Source of the DNA: Gammaproteobacteria bacterium
GTDB lineage: Bacteria; Pseudomonadota; Gammaproteobacteria; Pseudomonadales; Cellvibrionaceae
Reading direction: 5' to 3'
Length of the DNA: 43,175 nt
Assembly (NCBI GenBank): GCA_022600975.1
Contig: JAHZJJ010000152.1
Coordinates: forward strand, 1-43,175
Positions 37,033 through 43,175 of this stretch are shown here, in pieces; position 1 is the stretch's first letter; each line of letters begins with the position of its first letter. Below the pieces are notes generated by a model. The model was not told the origin of the DNA. It saw only the letters and a list, made by a program, of their open reading frames with translations, and ran no database searches. The position numbers and the translations under genes were made by a program.

Positions 37033-38180
37033 GTGTGCGCCGTTATTGGGCGTTTAGCGGTTGCTGGATCAATTATCTGGTTGTTGCCATTGACTGCTCG
37101 CAGCGGTAGATATAATTCCACCTGATAGAGTTCCTGTTCGAGGCTAGAAAAAAAGCTAAAGTTATTACCATAAAGTGCGCTGAGTCTCTGACGGATATTG
37201 CTTAATGCCATGCCATTGCCAGATTGGCAGGGTGGAACGGCTTCCGACAGGGGGTTTTTAATAATGATTTTCAGTTGCCCGTGCGTTGTGCTCACGGCAA
37301 TATGAATTGTCCCGCCCTCATGGCGACGGGCGATACCGTGGATTATGGCATTTTCCAATAATGGTTGCAGGAGCATGGTGGGCAATTCGGCTTTTTGCAA
37401 GGGGACATCAATTTGCCAGTTTTGTTGTAGGCGTGGGCCGAGGCGCAGTGCCTCAATCGCCAGATAGCGATGGGCCAAAGCTAATTCCTGCTCCAAAGGA
37501 GCCAACTTAAAATCGGCCAGTGAAGCACGAAATAGTGTCGCAAGATCTTCGACAAAACGTTCTGCACGCTCTGGGTCCGTAGCAATCAGGCTGGCGAGAC
37601 TATTCATACTATTAAATAAAAAGTGGGGGCGAATACGCGCTTGCAATACTTCGATACGAGCATTTAGTTTTGCTTGCTGTTGATTTGCCAGCTGCTGGTG
37701 GATATAGGCATAGCGCAATGCTATGCCGGCGCAAATGGCTCCGATCAGGGTGTTATTGAGTAGTGCCCAGTAGTCGAAAGGGTGCTGTTCAAGTTTGGTT
37801 ATCCACCACTGCTGAGCAATCAATACTATAAACAGAATCAGGAAAACACACAGGGCACTGTAAGCACCGGCTAGGTTTTGTGGCAGTTTGGAAAGCTGTG
37901 GCCGCAACCGACATAAAAGTGCGGCCGACAACAGTGCCACCCACTGAGTGGTGAGGGATACTAGCCCCAGGCGCTGCCAATTGAATGTTTTTAGGTTGTC
38001 CGTTGTCAATGTCAGAACCAGTGCCAGTAATTCAGCACTTAATATGACTGCAGTGAGTGCTGGAAGGGTGCACAGATTGGGCAGAAAAGAGATTTCCACA
38101 GAATATTTAGATTTAAAAGTTATTTTCCAAACTTTCTGATATATAATGCCTTTCAGCTGCATAAAATTTTTAACAAGCAT
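37029..38180 (-). CDS. algZ: LytS/AlgZ-type sensor histidine kinase
   Basis: Membrane sensor kinase partner of the adjacent regulator. After an N-terminal stretch, FLPNLCTLPALTAVILSAELLALVL starts the first of about four membrane segments (residues 40-155). A short coiled segment follows, then the His kinase domain of the LytS type with the phospho-acceptor H186 in RPHFLFNSMNSL, and the ATPase with LLQPLLENAIIHG and GNGMALSNIRQRL. The usual X-region and other sensing domains are absent. The ATG at 38180 is taken; ATG 38162 is possible and neither has a clear ribosome site. The repeat element copy 3 begins 37 bases upstream and may have changed the promoter. Confidence 0.86.
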   Translation of the reverse strand: MLVKNFMQLKGIIYQKVWKITFKSKYSVEISFLPNLCTLPALTAVILSAELLALVLTLTTDNLKTFNWQRLGLVSLTTQWVALLSAALLCRLRPQLSKLPQNLAGAYSALCVFLILFIVLIAQQWWITKLEQHPFDYWALLNNTLIGAICAGIALRYAYIHQQLANQQQAKLNARIEVLQARIRPHFLFNSMNSLASLIATDPERAERFVEDLATLFRASLADFKLAPLEQELALAHRYLAIEALRLGPRLQQNWQIDVPLQKAELPTMLLQPLLENAIIHGIARRHEGGTIHIAVSTTHGQLKIIIKNPLSEAVPPCQSGNGMALSNIRQRLSALYGNNFSFFSSLEQELYQVELYLPLRAVNGNNQIIDPATAKRPITAHT

Positions 38181-38216
38181 GTTTTACTTATGTTTGTCGA
38201 TTGTTGTAATGATTAT

Positions 38217-38379
38217 CTTAGAAGCCGCTGTTGGGCGTGTAAAAGCTGTATAAGTTATTGGTGGGCATGGCAAATTTTAAAAATTCGTGGTCACCCTATT
38301 GGTGATGAGAGTTTTTTAAAATTTGCCAGGTACGTCAAGAACTTGTGCAGACTTGCGCGACTCAACTGCGGTTCCTAGG
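38217..38379 (-). mobile_element. Intact 163-bp MITE-like element, copy 3, with 5-bp target duplication
   Basis: This copy is the reverse complement of the one at 6366-6528 with the same length. It runs from CTTAGAAGCCGCTGTTG to CAACTGCGGTTCCTAGG and is flanked by ATTAT on both sides (38212-38216 and 38380-38384). The central stem GGTCACC-CTATT-GGTGATG and the AT-rich arms AAATTTTAAA/TTTTAAAATTT are intact. It sits between divergent algZ and argH, ending 64 bases before the argH start, so it lies in or next to both promoters. Confidence 0.88.
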
Positions 38380-38443
38380 ATTATATCGTCAATGTGCCCC
38401 CATCGTTATTATTCTAGTTGCCATGAACAAATTTAGAGATGCT

Positions 38444-39856
38444 ATGAGCAATCACAATTCTTCTTCTCGCGATGCTACCTCGAAACTTTGGGGTGGGCGT
38501 TTTACCGAGCCCACAGATGCTTTTGTTGAGCGCTTTACCGCCTCGGTGTCATTTGACCAGCGTATGGCTTTGGAGGATATGCAAGCTTCCTTGGCTCACG
38601 TACAAATGTTATCAGAAGTGGGGGTTCTGACCAGCGCTGAGTTTGAGCAGATCGCCACTGCCCTTAAGGCTATAGCCGAGGAAGTTAAGGCCGGTGAGTT
38701 TCCTTGGTCAGTGTCATTGGAAGATGTGCATATGAACATTGAGGCGCGTCTTACCGAGTGTATTGGTGCCGTTGGCAAGAAGTTGCACACCGGTCGCTCG
38801 CGTAACGACCAAGTGGCTACAGATGTGCGTTTGTGGCTGCGCGGGCGTATCGATCAGATTGCTGCTGAGCTGACCCGGTTGCAGGCGGGCCTAATTACTC
38901 TGGCAGAGCGTGAGGCCGATACAATCATGCCTGGCTTTACCCATTTGCAAAGTGCACAACCTGTGATTTTCGGTCACCACTTATTGGCCTGGAATGAAAT
39001 GCTGAGCCGCGATTATGAGCGCTTGATGGACTGTCGGCGGCGGATGAATCGTTCACCGCTCGGTGCCGCCGCTCTTGGTGGGACTAGTTATCCTATTGAT
39101 CGTGCACGTACTGCGGCTCTACTGGGCTTTGATCAGCTCAGTGAAAACTCGCTGGACGCAGTGAGTGATCGCGATTTTGCCATTGAGTTTTGCGCGTTTG
39201 CTTCGATACTGATGATGCACCTCTCGCGGGCGAGCGAAGAGTTGGTATTGTGGACCTCGAGCCAGTTTGACTTTATTGACTTGCCAGATCGCTTTTGCAC
39301 TGGTTCGTCGATCATGCCACAGAAGAAAAACCCGGATGTACCGGAATTAGTGCGTGGTAAGAGCGGGCGGGTGAATGGCCACTTGATTGCATTGCTGACG
39401 CTGATGAAAGGACAGCCATTGGCCTACAACAAAGACAATCAAGAAGATAAAGAGCCGCTGTTCGATGCTGCCGACACGGTTTACGATTGTCTGCGCGCTT
39501 TTGCCGATATGGTGCCAGCGTTAACTGCAAAACGAGAAAATATGCTCGCTGCGGCGGCTCAGGGTTTTGCCACGGCCACGGATTTGGCCGATTATCTGGT
39601 GCGCAAGGGTTTGTCTTTTCGCGATGCTCATGAGGTTGTTGGCCGCGCCGTGGCCTTTGCCCTTAATCAGCAACGGGATTTGGCACAGTTACAGATAGAT
39701 GAACTAAAGCAGTTTTCTGCTTTGATTGAGCAGGATGTGTTTTTGGTGTTAACACTGCAGGGCTCAGTGGCAGCACGGGATCATATCGGCGGCACGGCAC
39801 CCAGTCAGGTGCGTGCAGCCTGCGTGCGCGCCAGGGCGTTGATCGATGCGCGTTAA
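38444..39856 (+). CDS. argH: Argininosuccinate lyase
   Basis: Last step of arginine synthesis: splits argininosuccinate into arginine and fumarate. The 470-residue protein of the fumarase/aspartase superfamily has [21 protein letters not shown] near the start, [41 protein letters not shown] and the signature loop [16 protein letters not shown]. The ATG at 38444 is preceded by AGAG at seven bases; ATG 38423 has no ribosome site. The frame upstream of that lies in repeat copy 3 and is not coding. It converges on cyaY, 13 bases away. Confidence 0.96.
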   Translation: MSNHNSSSRDATSKLWGGRFTEPTDAFVERFTASVSFDQRMALEDMQASLAHVQMLSEVGVLTSAEFEQIATALKAIAEEVKAGEFPWSVSLEDVHMNIEARLTECIGAVGKKLHTGRSRNDQVATDVRLWLRGRIDQIAAELTRLQAGLITLAEREADTIMPGFTHLQSAQPVIFGHHLLAWNEMLSRDYERLMDCRRRMNRSPLGAAALGGTSYPIDRARTAALLGFDQLSENSLDAVSDRDFAIEFCAFASILMMHLSRASEELVLWTSSQFDFIDLPDRFCTGSSIMPQKKNPDVPELVRGKSGRVNGHLIALLTLMKGQPLAYNKDNQEDKEPLFDAADTVYDCLRAFADMVPALTAKRENMLAAAAQGFATATDLADYLVRKGLSFRDAHEVVGRAVAFALNQQRDLAQLQIDELKQFSALIEQDVFLVLTLQGSVAARDHIGGTAPSQVRAACVRARALIDAR

Positions 39857-39868
39857 TTTAAACTGCGA

Positions 39869-40213
39869 TCAATCATTACCCTCGATGTTTAGTGAGATCG
39901 GTTCGTCCTGTTGTTCACTGAGTACTCGATTGAGTAGTGCAGACAAACTCTCTCCGGTGGTGGTGCACTTCCAGGCTGGGAGTTTGCCAGTGTTTTCGAG
40001 TGTACAATGGTAGCCTCCTGATTTGGCAGCTAACCACAGCTGTTCAGTGGCACTTTGGCGTGACAAAATAACCTGACTGCCGTTACTTTCCAGTGTCAGC
40101 GTCAGCACAGCATCATTGCGCTCATAGTCGATGTCCCACGGGCAGTGATCCAGTGCATCTTCGATGGCGGCCAGCGATTGTTCGATGGCCGCGTTATATT
40201 GCGCTTGGCTCAT
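39869..40213 (-). CDS. cyaY: Iron-binding frataxin-like protein CyaY
   Basis: Bacterial frataxin, which binds iron and moderates Fe-S cluster assembly on IscU. The protein has 114 residues (106 in E. coli). It shows the acidic first helix (IEQSLAAIEDALDH, with more Asp/Glu after), the beta-sheet strand LTLTLESNGSQVILSRQ, and the conserved LWLAAKSGGYHC, where Trp and the Lys-Ser-Gly-Gly stretch are typical. The C-terminal helix ends in a polar acidic tail. It is divergent from lptM and convergent with argH, matching the Pseudomonas order. Confidence 0.93.
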   Translation of the reverse strand: MSQAQYNAAIEQSLAAIEDALDHCPWDIDYERNDAVLTLTLESNGSQVILSRQSATEQLWLAAKSGGYHCTLENTGKLPAWKCTTTGESLSALLNRVLSEQQDEPISLNIEGND

Positions 40214-40330
40214 GGTAGGTTACTTCTAGTTTGGTATTAGGGTTTGCTCTTGGCCGCCATAATAACAGGCTTTTCGGGAAGCTTCCGAATAACCAGATGG
40301 CGATTTATTGTTTCGTCACAGGATAATTTT

Positions 40331-40567
40331 ATGTTGAAAACTATTGTTTCGTGTTTCCTGTTAACAGCCTTGGTAGGTTGTGGCCAGAAAGGACCATTGT
40401 ACCTGCCTCAGCAGGTGCCACCACAACCCTCAGCATCGCCTAGTACAGCGACGATGGGTGTGAGCAGTAAAGCTGGGCAGGTTGAGAGCAAGAAGCAGCA
40501 GGACACCAACCAAAACACTAAGCCGCATAGGCCACGCAGCTCGATAGAGTCTGAACGGCAACCATGA
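40331..40567 (+). CDS. lptM: LptM/LppL-type lipoprotein
   Basis: Small lipoprotein related to YifL/LptM, which in E. coli binds the LPS translocon LptD-LptE and promotes its oxidative maturation. The 78-residue precursor has signal MLKTIVSCFLLTALVGC with lipobox LVGC, Cys17 as the lipidated residue, and directly after it the conserved GQKGPLYLPQ. The remaining 50 residues are a Ser/Pro/Gln-rich low-complexity tail. AGGA lies seven bases before the ATG. Its stop overlaps lysA by four bases (ATGA), as in Pseudomonas lppL-lysA. Confidence 0.9.
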   Translation: MLKTIVSCFLLTALVGCGQKGPLYLPQQVPPQPSASPSTATMGVSSKAGQVESKKQQDTNQNTKPHRPRSSIESERQP

Positions 40568-41817
40568 GCGCTTTTTATTATCGGCAGGGCAGCCTGTGGG
40601 TTGAAGAAGTCGATCTGGAACAAATAGCTCAACAGTTTGGTACGCCCACTTATGTTTACAGTCGTGCACACATTGAAAGTCAGTATCGCGCTTATACCGA
40701 AGCCATGGGCGGTCATGCCGGGTTAGTTTGCTATGCGGTTAAATCCAACAGTAACCTTGGGGTTTTGTCGCTGTTGGCCCAGTTGGGCTCAGGGTTTGAT
40801 ATTGTTTCCGGCGGCGAGTTGGAGCGTGTATTGCTAGCTGGGGGTGACCCGGCAAAAATCGTTTTTTCCGGAGTGGGTAAAACTGCGCTTGAAATGCGTC
40901 GCGCACTGGAATTGGGCATACTCAGTTTTAATCTGGAGTCGATACCTGAACTGGAGAGGCTTGAGTCGATTGCCGCAGATATGTCTCTGCGGGCGCCTAT
41001 ATCTTTACGGGTGAACCCAGATGTGGATGCTAAAACCCACCCCTATATTTCTACCGGGTTAAAAGAAAATAAATTCGGTATCGCCATTGCTGATGCAGTG
41101 GAAGTTTGCCGCCGCGCGGCGGAGTCACAGCATTTGCAATTGGTTGGCATAGATTGCCATATCGGATCGCAGCTCACTGAGTTGGCGCCATTTGTCGATG
41201 CGTTGACACGGTTGCTGATACTGGTTGATAAGCTGAATGCAGAGGGCATTCGACTTAAAAATTTAAATGTAGGTGGTGGCCTCGGCGTGCGCTATCGTAC
41301 CGAAGAGCCACCTGCGGTAAGTGAATATCTCGCTGCGGTAAAAGATCAGATTGGCGATCGTGAGCTGATGCTGATCTTTGAGCCTGGTCGTTCTATTGTT
41401 GCCAATGGTGGATTGTTGTTAACTCGGGTAGAGTACCTTAAGCGCACCGGGGAGCATAATTTTGCTATCGTCGATGCAGCGATGAATGACAACCTGCGCC
41501 CCGCACTCTATCAGGCATGGCAGGATATAATACCGGTAACCCCGGTGGATGGCGACACAGAAGATTGGAGTATAGTGGGGCCAGTGTGTGAAACTGCTGA
41601 CACGCTTGGCAGGCACCGTTACCTAAAATTGGCGCCGCGGCAGCTGTTGGCGATGCTGTCATCAGGCGCTTATGGTTTTACTATGAGTTCCAATTACAAT
41701 TCCCGGCCGCGGGCTGCGGAAGTAATTGTTGACGGTGAGCAGACGTATCTGGTTCGTGTGCGTGAGAAATTTGCGGACTTGATTCGCGGTGAAAGCACAG
41801 TGCCGCTAAACATCTGA
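40564..41817 (+). CDS. lysA: Diaminopimelate decarboxylase
   Basis: PLP enzyme that decarboxylates meso-diaminopimelate to lysine. The 417-residue protein has the alanine-racemase-like barrel with the PLP Lys60 in CYAVKSNSN, HIGSQ for the pterin-like phosphate side, NVGGGLGV with the Gly loop that binds PLP phosphate, and the C-terminal beta domain with EPGRS and the catalytic Cys in GPVCETADTLG. It starts in the lptM stop (ATGA) and dapF follows after 48 bases, forming the end of the lysine pathway. Confidence 0.97.
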   Translation: MSAFYYRQGSLWVEEVDLEQIAQQFGTPTYVYSRAHIESQYRAYTEAMGGHAGLVCYAVKSNSNLGVLSLLAQLGSGFDIVSGGELERVLLAGGDPAKIVFSGVGKTALEMRRALELGILSFNLESIPELERLESIAADMSLRAPISLRVNPDVDAKTHPYISTGLKENKFGIAIADAVEVCRRAAESQHLQLVGIDCHIGSQLTELAPFVDALTRLLILVDKLNAEGIRLKNLNVGGGLGVRYRTEEPPAVSEYLAAVKDQIGDRELMLIFEPGRSIVANGGLLLTRVEYLKRTGEHNFAIVDAAMNDNLRPALYQAWQDIIPVTPVDGDTEDWSIVGPVCETADTLGRHRYLKLAPRQLLAMLSSGAYGFTMSSNYNSRPRAAEVIVDGEQTYLVRVREKFADLIRGESTVPLNI

Positions 41818-41865
41818 ATAACAATTAGGTAAGTTGGTGCTAACAAGCTTATTTTAGAGGGAAAA

Positions 41866-42696
41866 ATGCGTTTAAAATTTACCAAAATGCACGGTCTTGG
41901 CAATGATTTTGTCATGCTCGATGGTATTACTCAGCGCATTAAATTAACCCCGGAAAAAATTCGTCGGCTGGCGGATCGTCACACTGGTGTCGGCTGTGAT
42001 CAGGTGTTGGTTGTGGAGGCACCACGCAACCCAGATGTGGATTTTCGTTATCTTATTTTCAATGCCGACGGCAAAGAAGTGGAGAATTGCGGTAATGGTG
42101 CACGTTGTTTTGCGCTGTTTGTACGTGAGCGCCGGCTTACGGGCAAGGAGCAGATGCAAGTGGAAACAGCTAGTGGCATCTTACAGCTTCGGGTGCACAA
42201 GGACGGCCGGGTCAGTGTCGATATGGGCGTGCCGATACTTGAGCCACAAAAAATTCCATTTCATGCCGATTGTCGCTCCGAAACCTATCCGCTTGCGGTC
42301 GGCAATGAAATTTATACTATTGGCGCTGTGTCTATGGGTAATCCCCATGCAATATTATTGGTGAACGATGTAGATAAGGCGCCGGTAGCGCATCTTGGCG
42401 CGTTAATTGAAGGTCACAAGCGTTTTCCCCAGCGAGTTAATGTCAGTTTTATGCAGGTAATGTCGCGTAATAAAATTCGTCTGCGGGTGTTTGAGCGCGG
42501 TGTGGGAGAGACCCAAGCTTGCGGTAGCGGCGCCTGTGCGGCAATGGTTAGCGCTCGGCTGCGAGGGTTGGTGGATGAAGCTGTGGAGGCGATACTACCC
42601 GGTGGCAGCTTGACCATTCGTTGGTGTCAAACTGAACATATGGTTACTATGACCGGGCCTGCCAACTTGGTTTATTATGGGCAGATAACGCTTTGA
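41866..42696 (+). CDS. dapF: Diaminopimelate epimerase
   Basis: Cofactor-independent racemase that converts LL- to meso-diaminopimelate, the precursor of both peptidoglycan and lysine. The 276-residue protein has two pseudo-symmetric halves, each with a catalytic Cys: Cys75 in ENCGNGARC and the second in TQACGSGACAA. Other landmarks are MHGLGNDFVMLDG at the start and GNPHAILLV. GAGGG precedes the ATG. It follows lysA in the conserved lptM-lysA-dapF run, but the genes that usually follow dapF in Pseudomonas (a DUF484 gene and xerC) are not here. Confidence 0.97.
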   Translation: MRLKFTKMHGLGNDFVMLDGITQRIKLTPEKIRRLADRHTGVGCDQVLVVEAPRNPDVDFRYLIFNADGKEVENCGNGARCFALFVRERRLTGKEQMQVETASGILQLRVHKDGRVSVDMGVPILEPQKIPFHADCRSETYPLAVGNEIYTIGAVSMGNPHAILLVNDVDKAPVAHLGALIEGHKRFPQRVNVSFMQVMSRNKIRLRVFERGVGETQACGSGACAAMVSARLRGLVDEAVEAILPGGSLTIRWCQTEHMVTMTGPANLVYYGQITL

Positions 42697-42714
42697 GTGG
42701 AGTACGTCGAGCGA

Positions 42715-42734
42715 GGTAATCCTAGGAGATTACC
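42715..42734. terminator. Possible terminator hairpin after dapF
   Basis: GGTAATC and GATTACC form a perfect 7-bp stem around CTAGGA, 19 bases after the dapF stop. No T-run follows on either strand, so it could be a processing or stabilising hairpin instead. Confidence 0.4.
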
Positions 42735-42780
42735 CAACTCTGCTACAAGGCGTTCTGGCAAAGGCTGACCAATTTGTGGG

Positions 42781-42975
42781 TCAGGTGCGAGGTTTTTTAC
42801 CCAGAGTGATATGCTTGGGCCCCGAAGTAGTAGTTTGCCCACTTACGCCTTTGGGCACTTGTTCGATTTCGCCGCCGGCAGATAGGAAAGCTTCAATTTG
42901 TTGCTCAATAGATTTTCGGGATTCGAGCGGCGTCGACTGTTTACGTTTGGACGCATCGGAAGTTTTTTTGGCCAC
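42781..42975 (-). CDS. Small basic protein of unknown function (SutA-like tail pattern)
   Basis: A 64-residue protein, convergent with dapF. From GTG 42975 it begins MAKKTSDASKRKQ; GGAT lies about seven bases upstream, which favours this start over TTG 42987. The core SRKSIEQQIEAFLSAGGEIEQVP, a helix followed by Gly-Gly and a Val-Pro strand, resembles small conserved gammaproteobacterial proteins and the C-terminal part of the Pseudomonas transcription factor SutA. The end, GPKHITLGKKPRT, is basic. The resemblance is to a short motif only, so no function is claimed. Confidence 0.6.
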   Translation of the reverse strand: MAKKTSDASKRKQSTPLESRKSIEQQIEAFLSAGGEIEQVPKGVSGQTTTSGPKHITLGKKPRT

Positions 42976-43006
42976 AATAGTATCCAAATATTCAGAGAAC
43001 TGCTCA

Positions 43007-43175
43007 TCATACAGGGTTTAATCTATAAAACCAACCAGGGCTGCCTAACAATAATTGATCAATTTTTGGGGTAAATGGATTTTTATCGAATTTTTCTTGC
43101 CCAATGTATTTTGCTTTGGAGTTGTCTGATTTGAACCTGAGAGCTTGTACCCAATTCATCAATGATCCACGAAAT
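43007..43175 (-). CDS. Unrecognised minus-strand gene, 3' end (or small complete ORF)
   Basis: The frame is open from the window edge to TGA at 43007-43009 and reads 55 residues with sensible composition, including NWVQALRFKSDNSKAKYIG and ending PGWFYRLNPV. It may be the C-terminus of a longer gene that continues past the window, or a 50-residue protein beginning at ATG 43159, which has GTGGAT about five bases upstream. I do not recognise the family. It stops about 30 bases upstream of the small basic protein gene on the same strand. Confidence 0.5.
   Translation of the reverse strand, partial: FRGSLMNWVQALRFKSDNSKAKYIGQEKFDKNPFTPKIDQLLLGSPGWFYRLNPV

Noticed and set aside
38345..38443. Longer N-terminus for argH
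   Set aside because: The extra codons lie in repeat copy 3 and the promoter region, do not resemble ArgH, and the ATG at 38444 has a ribosome site.
43100..43160. GGTTCAAATC on the minus strand, resembling a tRNA T-arm
   Set aside because: No matching acceptor stem, anticodon arm or CCA; it lies within an open reading frame of sensible composition.

Overview
The window carries conserved housekeeping chromosome from a Gram-negative gammaproteobacterium. Gene order matches Pseudomonas-type blocks from memory: xseA|guaB-guaA; hda-DUF2066|purM-purN-DUF3108; gatBAC|mreBCD-maf-rng-yhdP; algR-algZ|argH; cyaY|lptM-lysA-dapF. Several of these blocks sit side by side here. Together with the moderate GC, the FadL-type porins and an M2 peptidase lipoprotein, this suggests a marine lineage such as the Cellvibrionales (Microbulbifer/Teredinibacter/Saccharophagus-like). 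That placement is an inference. I see no prophage, CRISPR array, complete insertion sequence, rRNA or tRNA.

Layout. 1-589: no convincing gene; a long hairpin and a truncated repeat element. 590-6351: xseA (minus), then guaB, guaA and an orphan beta-keto acid cleavage enzyme (plus). 6366-10545: an intact 163-bp repeat element, tlyA, the cation/proton antiporters nhaA and chaA, and a repeat relic. 10546-15126: hda and a DUF2066 protein diverging from purM-purN-DUF3108. 15396-18587: two tandem FadL/OmpP1 paralogues, each with its own terminator. 18637-21917: an M2 dipeptidase lipoprotein, the 4.5S SRP RNA gene with a readable promoter, and a two-part 6-pyruvoyl-tetrahydropterin-synthase-like protein. 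21939-26392: a minus-strand run gatC-gatA-gatB-PA4642-like-cysZ. 26792-35649: the cell-shape cluster mreB-mreC-mreD-maf-rng-yhdP. 35802-42696: a VOC protein, the algR/algZ-type two-component pair, a second intact repeat element, argH, cyaY, lptM-lysA-dapF. 42781-43175: a small basic protein and the 3' end of an unrecognised minus-strand gene.

The most interesting signals are outside the proteins. First, there is a 163-bp non-coding element with terminal inverted repeats. Two intact copies (6366-6528 and 38217-38379, opposite orientations) are each flanked by a perfect 5-bp AT-rich direct repeat (TTTAA; ATTAT), and there are two decayed copies. This is what a MITE leaves. Second, mreC has no ATG/GTG/TTG codon where the conserved N-terminus must begin; the best start is ATT (or CTG), and it lies with its Shine-Dalgarno inside a perfect 8-bp hairpin, preceded by an 11-codon leader ORF in the same frame. 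Third, a three-part TGCAAA inverted repeat lies upstream of mreB.

The genes serve nucleotide synthesis (guaBA, purMN), tRNA amidation (gatCAB), elongasome and envelope assembly (mreBCD, yhdP), RNA processing (rng, tlyA), replication control (hda), lysine/diaminopimelate and arginine synthesis (lysA, dapF, argH), and ion, sulfate and hydrophobic-compound transport.
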